Assembly: GCA_964416595.1 (NCBI GenBank)
Contig: CAYQES010000001.1
Location: forward strand, 62,001-126,000
Direction: 5' to 3'
From: JAKFYM01 sp964416595
Lineage (GTDB): Bacteria; Bdellovibrionota; UBA1018; CAIPTA01
DNA length: 64,000 nucleotides
Part shown: one piece after another, positions 59,063 through 64,000 of the stretch
Layout: the number at the start of each line of letters is the position of its first letter
Position numbering within the stretch: position 1 is the first letter of the stretch
Translations under genes and position numbers: made by a program
Notes under the pieces: model-generated
The model's input: only the letters and a program-made list of their open reading frames with translations
Databases searched by the model: none
What the model was told of the DNA's origin: nothing

Positions 59063-60190
59063 TTACTTCCCCTTGCCTAAGAAATCCTTAATGGATTTCA
59101 TGATGCCTTCTTTGTTTTCGATCTTAGAAAGCGAAAGTTTTTCGTGGCCATCCCGGAATTGTTCCTGGAGGTCTTTTAAAAACTGGCCGGAGCCGTAACG
59201 GCTTTCCACTTGGCCGTAGCAAAAAAGATTAATTTTAGGGAAAAGTTTGTTCTGCAAAAGATCAAAACAAACTTTTGTGTCTTCCCCACTCCAGTTATCG
59301 CCGTCGGAAAAATGGAAGGCGTAAATATTCCATTGCTCCGGGGGGTATTCGGTTTCGATCAATTTCTGGCAAAGTTTATAGGCGCTCGAAATCAAAGTTC
59401 CACCGCTTTCCCGGGTGGAATAAAAGGTTTTTTCGTCCACCTCCCGGGCGAGGGTATCGTGGATAATGTAGCGGGTTTCGAGGCCTTTGTACTGGGTGCG
59501 AAGCCACGTATCCAGCCAAAAACTTTCCGTGCGCACAATCTCTTTTTGTTCGTCGCCCATGGAGCCCGAAACGTCCATCATGTAAATGATCACGGCGTTG
59601 GCATCGAACTCTTGCGTGGTTTTCCAGGAGCGGAAACGCAAATCTTTTCGGATCGGCACGATGATTGGATCTTCAGGATTATAGGTGCCCGAAGCGATTT
59701 GGCGCTTTAAGGCTTCCTGGAAAGAGCGTTTAAAATTTCGAAGAGAATTTGGGCCCTGGTGCGCGATGCCCGTATAACGGTCTTTGTCTTTTTCTAAAAT
59801 TTCTTTGCCCTTAGGTTCAATGCGAGGCAATTCCAATTCATCAGCCAAAATTTCCGCAAGCTCTTGCAGAGTGAGATCCACTTCCAGGGAATGCTCCCCG
59901 GGTTGATCGCCCGCTTGCCCGCCGCCGCCTTCGCCCTCTTGGGGCTGGCCGTTGGCGTTTACTTCGTCTCCCGGATTGCCTTCACCCTGGCCCACGCCGC
60001 CTTCGTTTTTTCCAAACTTAAAGCGGGGAATATCGATTTGGGGCATGGGAATGGAAACCGTATCTTTTCCTTTGCGCACGATCATATCGCCATTGGAAAT
60101 GTACTTTTTGAGATCCTGTTTGATCTTACCCTTAATGATATTCTTAAATCGCGCGTGATCGCGTTGAATATTAAAAAGTGACAATCGCAC
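59063..60190 (-). CDS. yeaH: YeaH/DUF444 family protein with a VWA-like domain
   Basis: 375 residues. It starts with IQRDHARFKNIIKGKIKQDLKKYISNG, a typical YeaH start, then has a Gly/Glu-rich stretch (about 70-100). A von Willebrand A domain follows, with the metal site YMMDVSGSMGDEQKE (DxSxS, about 209-223) and SGGTLISSAYK. Family: UPF0229. The start may be the GTG at 60190 or the TTG at 60184; either overlaps the end of the small gene at 60171. Works with PrkA (YeaG) in stress or starvation signalling by analogy. Confidence 0.92.
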   Translation of the reverse strand: MRLSLFNIQRDHARFKNIIKGKIKQDLKKYISNGDMIVRKGKDTVSIPMPQIDIPRFKFGKNEGGVGQGEGNPGDEVNANGQPQEGEGGGGQAGDQPGEHSLEVDLTLQELAEILADELELPRIEPKGKEILEKDKDRYTGIAHQGPNSLRNFKRSFQEALKRQIASGTYNPEDPIIVPIRKDLRFRSWKTTQEFDANAVIIYMMDVSGSMGDEQKEIVRTESFWLDTWLRTQYKGLETRYIIHDTLAREVDEKTFYSTRESGGTLISSAYKLCQKLIETEYPPEQWNIYAFHFSDGDNWSGEDTKVCFDLLQNKLFPKINLFCYGQVESRYGSGQFLKDLQEQFRDGHEKLSLSKIENKEGIMKSIKDFLGKGK

Positions 60191-60563
60191 CCCGCGTGGT
60201 GCCGCGCACCGCTTGGAATAGGCTGCCCTCCTGCATTTCCTCGGATCTTACACTAAAGAGAGCGCCGTCATATTCATCGTGGAACCAAAAATCACAGCCC
60301 TCAGGGAGAGCTTCGTTTTTCCCGGAAATCAACCAGCTATCGCAGGCCGAAGGGCCACGAACTTCTTTTAAGCCCGCAAGCCCACCCTTAGCACTGCGTA
60401 GGAATGCCGAGTGCCCTCCCTGCAGAGTAACGAACTGCACTTCACCCCTTGGGGAAGAAAATATTTTTTCAATCACTGCCGGATCATTCTCACCAGTGGG
60501 CAAAGAACGGCCACCAGAAGCAAAAGCGTTGCCCGCAATCAGTAGTAAAAGCAGAGCCTTCAT
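60171..60563 (-). CDS. Small secreted protein inserted in the prkA-yeaH operon
   Basis: 130 residues with a signal peptide (MKALLLLLIAGNAFA). The mature part has two cysteines (ACDSW and GCDFW) and ends AVRGTTRGAIVTF. It does not resemble the cytoplasmic PrkA, YeaH or SpoVR proteins. It follows prkA by 14 bases and overlaps yeaH by 20 bases, so it is part of the operon. Family not recognised. Its place inside a normally contiguous module suggests a lineage-specific partner. Confidence 0.65.
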   Translation of the reverse strand: MKALLLLLIAGNAFASGGRSLPTGENDPAVIEKIFSSPRGEVQFVTLQGGHSAFLRSAKGGLAGLKEVRGPSACDSWLISGKNEALPEGCDFWFHDEYDGALFSVRSEEMQEGSLFQAVRGTTRGAIVTF

Positions 60564-60577
60564 GGCTACTCCCCCTT

Positions 60578-62644
60578 TTAGCCTCTCTCCTTCGTATCGC
60601 CCCGAGCGAAGATAGAGGCCACATAATTCAAGATATCCGTGGCAGAGATTTCGTCGTAACCAAAATCCCGGATGAGCCGGGTTTTTACCACGTCGATCTT
60701 CTCTTGCATATTTTTGTCTACCACATTGGAAACCAAACTCGAGAGCTTGATGGAATCCTTCTGGTCTTCGAAAAGTTTCAATTCCAGAGCCCGATGCAAA
60801 CGTTCGTTGGTTTTGTAGTCGAAGTTTTTGCCCTCTACCGCAAGTGCACCGATATAGTTCATGATCTCGCGGCGGAACTCATCTTTCCGGGATTCTGGCA
60901 CATCGATCTTCTCTTCGATGGAACGCATGAGCCGCTCGTCCGGCTGTTCAAGTTGGCCGGTGTAGCGGTTGCGCACCTTTTCTCTTTGGGTGAACGCTTT
61001 GATGTTATCAATATAGTTCGCACAGAGATTGGAGATGGCTGATTCATCGGCAGAGATCGCCCGCTGCACTTCGTTCTTGATGATATCTTCGTACTCTTGC
61101 TTCACGGCAGCCAAGAGTTCTTTATATTCCCGGCGCTTTTCTTCGCTGGAAATCAAGCTGTGATGGCGCAGGCCCGATTCCAGCTCGTTAAAGAGCATGA
61201 AGGGATTCACGCAGCCCACGTGGCCGTATTTCACGAGAGTGTTGGAAACTTTATCTTGGATATAACGGGGAGAAACGCCGTCCAAACCTTCCCGCACAGC
61301 TTCTTTCCGCAGCTCTTTTACGTTATCTTCCGTATAGCCCGAAAGAGTTTTTCCGTTATAGAGCTTTAGTTTTTGCATTAAGGATAGATCGCTCTTCTTC
61401 GGTGCCTCAAGACGCGTGAGGATCGCCCACATAGCCGCCATTTCGATCGTATGCGGAGCGATGAAAGTGCCTTGCACTTTGCCTTTACCAAAATCCTTTT
61501 CATAGATGCGGATTTCTTCGTGGAGCTTGGTGATATAAGGAATATCGATCTTTACAGTACGATCCCGTAAAGCTTCCATGAACTCGTTGTTCTGGAGTTT
61601 TCTAAACTCGGGCTCGTTGGTGTGACCAATGATCACTTCATCGATATAGGTTTGCGCAAATTTCTTTGGCTTCACCACGTGCTCTTGGGATGCACCCAAA
61701 AGATCGTAGAGGAACGCCACATCGAGCTTCAACACTTCCACGAACTCGATCAAGCCCCGGTTAGCCACCTGGAATTCACCGTCAAAGTTGAAGGCTCTTG
61801 GATCCGAATCAGAACCAAATTCCGCAATCTTGCGATAGTTGATATCACCCGTGAGCTCCGTGGAGTCTTGGTTTTTTTCGTCCTTGGGCTGGAATGTGCC
61901 GATACCCACCCGATCTTTTTCCGAAAGCATAAAGCGGTACACCCTCACATGCTCCATGGCTTTAGACCAATCGCCCTTATAACGATTCATGAGCTCACGG
62001 AAAATCATGCGCATGGGAGGTGAGAGTTCTCCGCGGATTTTTAATTTATAATTGCCCTTGCCGCTCTTATTGATTTCATCTTCGAAAGCTTTGCGGGTGC
62101 CTTCGGGGATCAAAAGCAGTGGTTCTTCGTTCATGGGCGATTTCATTTCGCCACTGGAACCCACGAGACCAAACTTTGGATCATCTACAAATTTGAAAGT
62201 ATAGAGCGCGCCTTCGGGAGTATAAGAGTAATTTTCAATCCCTTTTTTCAAAAGACGAGCAATCGTAGATTTTGCGGAACCCACAGGTCCGTGCAGGAGA
62301 AGAACGCGTTTCTCGGTGCCGTAACCCAAGGCCGCAGAGCGCAGAAAATTCACAAGCTTCATCAAATGCACATCGAGACCAAACACGGCGTCTTTCCCGT
62401 TCTCGATCGGATCTTCGAAGAAGGTGTAGTGCGTGACTTCTTTTTTGTATTCGTTAAACTGGCTCGTGCCGTAGCCCAAAATCATGTCGTACATGCGCTG
62501 GAACGCATTTCTTGAAAGGTTCGGATTTGCTCGAACCATTTCCAGATAGTCCCCGAGGGAACCTTCCCAGTGCAGCTCTTGGTAATTTTTTGGGCTATGG
62601 AGCCCGGCTACAAAATTCAATAAATCTTTCGTATTGGCGCTCAT
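60578..62644 (-). CDS. prkA: PrkA-family serine protein kinase / AAA protein
   Basis: 688 residues. The N-terminal AAA part has Walker A LLHGPVGSAKSTIARLLKKG (about 106-125). The family blocks NRGLIEFVEVLKLDVAFLYDLLGASQEH and FAQTYIDEVIIGHTNEPEFRKLQ (in parts) are present, followed by a C-terminal PrkA domain. E. coli YeaG and Bacillus PrkA are the relatives; kinase and Lon-like protease activities have both been reported for the family. The start at 62644 follows GGAGAGGG; the longer frame to 62734 covers the promoter. First gene of a prkA-(small secreted)-yeaH-spoVR operon. Confidence 0.94.
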   Translation of the reverse strand: MSANTKDLLNFVAGLHSPKNYQELHWEGSLGDYLEMVRANPNLSRNAFQRMYDMILGYGTSQFNEYKKEVTHYTFFEDPIENGKDAVFGLDVHLMKLVNFLRSAALGYGTEKRVLLLHGPVGSAKSTIARLLKKGIENYSYTPEGALYTFKFVDDPKFGLVGSSGEMKSPMNEEPLLLIPEGTRKAFEDEINKSGKGNYKLKIRGELSPPMRMIFRELMNRYKGDWSKAMEHVRVYRFMLSEKDRVGIGTFQPKDEKNQDSTELTGDINYRKIAEFGSDSDPRAFNFDGEFQVANRGLIEFVEVLKLDVAFLYDLLGASQEHVVKPKKFAQTYIDEVIIGHTNEPEFRKLQNNEFMEALRDRTVKIDIPYITKLHEEIRIYEKDFGKGKVQGTFIAPHTIEMAAMWAILTRLEAPKKSDLSLMQKLKLYNGKTLSGYTEDNVKELRKEAVREGLDGVSPRYIQDKVSNTLVKYGHVGCVNPFMLFNELESGLRHHSLISSEEKRREYKELLAAVKQEYEDIIKNEVQRAISADESAISNLCANYIDNIKAFTQREKVRNRYTGQLEQPDERLMRSIEEKIDVPESRKDEFRREIMNYIGALAVEGKNFDYKTNERLHRALELKLFEDQKDSIKLSSLVSNVVDKNMQEKIDVVKTRLIRDFGYDEISATDILNYVASIFARGDTKERG

Positions 62645-62690
62645 AGAATACCCTCTCCATGGGTCATAAGGGATTGCCCCTTGTTCTTTT

Positions 62691-62719
62691 ATTATCCGTC
62701 CCAACCCCAATGAAGTCAA
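62691..62719 (-). promoter_or_regulatory. Promoter of the prkA operon
   Basis: Leftward reading: TTGACT (62719-62714), 17-base spacer, GATAAT (62696-62691). The leader is about 40 bases and carries GGAGAGGG before the ATG at 62644. Confidence 0.7.
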
Positions 62720-62760
62720 AGGGATAAACCCCATTCCGACGCGCGGCGTAAGCCTTTCAT

Positions 62761-62789
62761 TTGACTGAAGTTTATTGGTATCTTTCTAT
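62761..62789 (+). promoter_or_regulatory. Promoter for the gene at 62843
   Basis: TTGACT (62761-62766), 17-base spacer, TTCTAT (62784-62789). It faces away from the prkA promoter; the two -35 elements are about 40 bases apart. Confidence 0.5.
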
Positions 62790-62842
62790 TAGTGGCCAGT
62801 GTGAGAATGACTAAATCTTCGGTGCCGTGTAGAGAGGGTTTT

Positions 62843-63481
62843 ATGAAACAAATACTATGGCTTCTTGGTGTTTCTCTTTGTTCGGTTCCACTCGCGGCAT
62901 GGAGCGCGCCTGAATCCGGAGTGAAGGATAGTGATCTTGGCACCTATACCTTCAGTAGAGTCGCATCCCCCCATTTTAAGCCCCACCCACAACCCTTAGG
63001 GGCAGACATTTGTGTGCAAGCCTCGGAACTTCCCAGCATAGAGGGAACAGAAATCCAAGAGGGCGTATATGACCTCGAGCTACCAGCACAGATTGCGGGT
63101 GATCCTCCCACCACTGCCTGCGGCCGCTTTCCAACTTTCGCCTATGCACCAGTTAAAATCATAGCTCCCGCCGAGATAAAAGCTGCTCACTGGAATAATC
63201 AACCAGAAGAGCAACAGCTACCTAAACAATTTACATTTGTTTCGGAATTTACTGGCAAAGAGATCAATGAAGCATATGCAAAAGTGCTAGAAACTTGCAA
63301 AGGGAAGCGTTGCTATTCTTACCGTTTAACTTTTGTGACAGATTACGAAGGCATCTCCATACCCCTCCCCTTACCTGCGAATTTCTCTAGGAACCCAAAC
63401 CTTGCCGGCCTCCAAAGAACAAAGGATCCTGGGTCTTTTACGTTCGTGAACACATTTATTCGCGTGAGAGCGGTGGAGTAG
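62843..63481 (+). CDS. Hypothetical secreted protein
   Basis: About 212 residues with a signal peptide (MKQILWLLGVSLCSVPLAAW). The mature part has four cysteines (DICVQ, TACGR, ETCKGKRCYSY) and extended strands (YDLELPAQIAG, GSFTFVNTFIRVRAVE). It could bind a ligand in the periplasm or outside; no family recognised. AGAGAGGG precedes the ATG; the frame to 62792 is an upstream extension without a signal. Confidence 0.65.
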   Translation: MKQILWLLGVSLCSVPLAAWSAPESGVKDSDLGTYTFSRVASPHFKPHPQPLGADICVQASELPSIEGTEIQEGVYDLELPAQIAGDPPTTACGRFPTFAYAPVKIIAPAEIKAAHWNNQPEEQQLPKQFTFVSEFTGKEINEAYAKVLETCKGKRCYSYRLTFVTDYEGISIPLPLPANFSRNPNLAGLQRTKDPGSFTFVNTFIRVRAVE

Positions 63482-63514
63482 ACAGCTCGCCTGTTCTACG
63501 CTAACACCTTCCAC

Positions 63515-64000
63515 ATGAAACGACTGCGCAAAATAAATCCTTATATCCGTGTAGCTATCTTTTATGCTCTCGCTTGCGCATGGAGTTGGCCGTTTTTCTG
63601 GTGGCGGGACATGCACCGGGAAAGCTGGAATAATTTGCCATTGCCCACATTCCTAAAAACCTGGTCCTATATGTGGGGGCCAGGTTTGGCAGCAATCGTT
63701 TGTTTTATACTTTTTAAGACCGCCAATCGCAGTGTCACTTTCTGGGGGAGTAGCATTCCTAGAAGTGTTCTCACCTATCTTTGTCCTATCATAATTTTGT
63801 ATCTTCTCACTTTTGACAACAAACTCCTTGCTATAGCCCACCTCGGCTTTATCTCTATGCTTGGAGAAGAACTTGGCTGGCGCGGTTGGCTCCAAGATAA
63901 CCTCCCCATCAAATCTGACGTGAAAAAAAGCCTAGTGATTGGTGTACTATGGGAGTTTTGGCATTTTACAAACCGCACGAGCCAAGGAAATTTACTGCAG
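63515..64000 (+). CDS. CPBP-family intramembrane metalloprotease (truncated by window edge)
   Basis: At least 162 residues, running off the right end. About four membrane segments are visible (RVAIFYALACAWSWPFFWW, MWGPGLAAIVCFILF, YLCPIIILYLLTF, LVIGVLWEFWHF). The CPBP (Abi/CaaX-like) motif EExxxR is seen in GEELGWRGWLQ, and the second motif starts at FWHF. This is the Rce1-like glutamate-type protease fold. Substrates are unknown. The start ATG was chosen because it begins the hydrophobic N-terminus. Confidence 0.85.
   Translation, partial: MKRLRKINPYIRVAIFYALACAWSWPFFWWRDMHRESWNNLPLPTFLKTWSYMWGPGLAAIVCFILFKTANRSVTFWGSSIPRSVLTYLCPIIILYLLTFDNKLLAIAHLGFISMLGEELGWRGWLQDNLPIKSDVKKSLVIGVLWEFWHFTNRTSQGNLLQ

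Noticed and set aside
1..64000. Many GGATCC sites
   Set aside because: The hexamer seems frequent by eye, but most cases are Asp-Pro or similar codon pairs inside genes. A count against codon-shuffled sequence would be needed before calling it a signal.
1..64000. CRISPR, tRNA, rRNA, insertion sequence or prophage
   Set aside because: No direct-repeat array, cloverleaf, transposase or phage structural gene was recognised. The HNH gene at 56.7 kb is the only nuclease and has no phage or transposon neighbours.

Overview
The window is about 64 kb of a dense, mid-GC, Gram-negative chromosome with roughly 62 genes on both strands. It has no rRNA, tRNA, CRISPR array, transposase or phage module that I can recognise. 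Outer-membrane barrels, BamB, many Sec signal peptides and lipoproteins, a DUF3015 protein, a DUF4105 protein, a SWIB protein with a lysine-rich tail and a PrkA-YeaH-SpoVR cluster together suggest a Bdellovibrio/Oligoflexus-type lineage (Bdellovibrionota or an old 'deltaproteobacterium'). This assignment is an inference from gene content only.

Layout. 1-13.1 kb: the 5' part of katG, then tightly packed rightward genes: MnmD-type tRNA methyltransferase, CDF cation exporter, a Tsr3-like protein, an SDR, prfC, a PhnDCE transporter, exonuclease III, a small HTH protein, trhO, psd and metG. 13.2-19 kb: GNAT acetyltransferase, feoAB with a Fur-like box, nitronate monooxygenase, SWIB protein. 19-31 kb: EamA transporter and a leftward set of secreted proteins (glycine-rich protein, a putative secreted kinase-like protein, a TPR/beta-propeller protein), an RND efflux pump, then a thioredoxin, an NlpC/P60 lipoprotein and a methyltransferase. 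31-38.5 kb: an unusual HTH-REC-PilZ-like regulator, a SpeD-SpeE fusion, an RlmM-like enzyme, and a four-gene leftward operon (PNP, MTA deaminase, class II aldolase, mtnA). 38.5-54.5 kb: cell-envelope genes (DUF4105, polysaccharide deacetylase, MepA, BamB/YfgM, barrels), rsgA and aat. 54.7-64 kb: radical SAM/SPASM, MOSC, HNH, then PrkA-YeaH-SpoVR and a CPBP protease running off the edge.

The most coherent metabolic story is at 32.3-38.4 kb. The SpeD-SpeE fusion would make spermidine and release methylthioadenosine (MTA). The adjacent operon has the enzymes to deaminate MTA to methylthioinosine, phosphorolyse it, isomerise the methylthioribose-1-phosphate and cleave it with an aldolase. This would be a deaminase-first version of the MTA/DHAP shunt. 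A hairpin hides the speDE ribosome-binding site.

A second theme is transcription with little or no leader. At least seven genes (feoA, the NMO gene, the EamA gene, the kinase-like gene, the thioredoxin gene and two envelope genes) have a good -10 element only about 6-13 bases before their start codon and no Shine-Dalgarno sequence. Decay is also visible: an in-frame TGA in a HAD hydrolase gene between bamB and a FecR-ankyrin gene, a MOSC N-terminal fragment next to mtnA, and an NlpC/P60 gene that reads about 95 codons antisense through its convergent neighbour.
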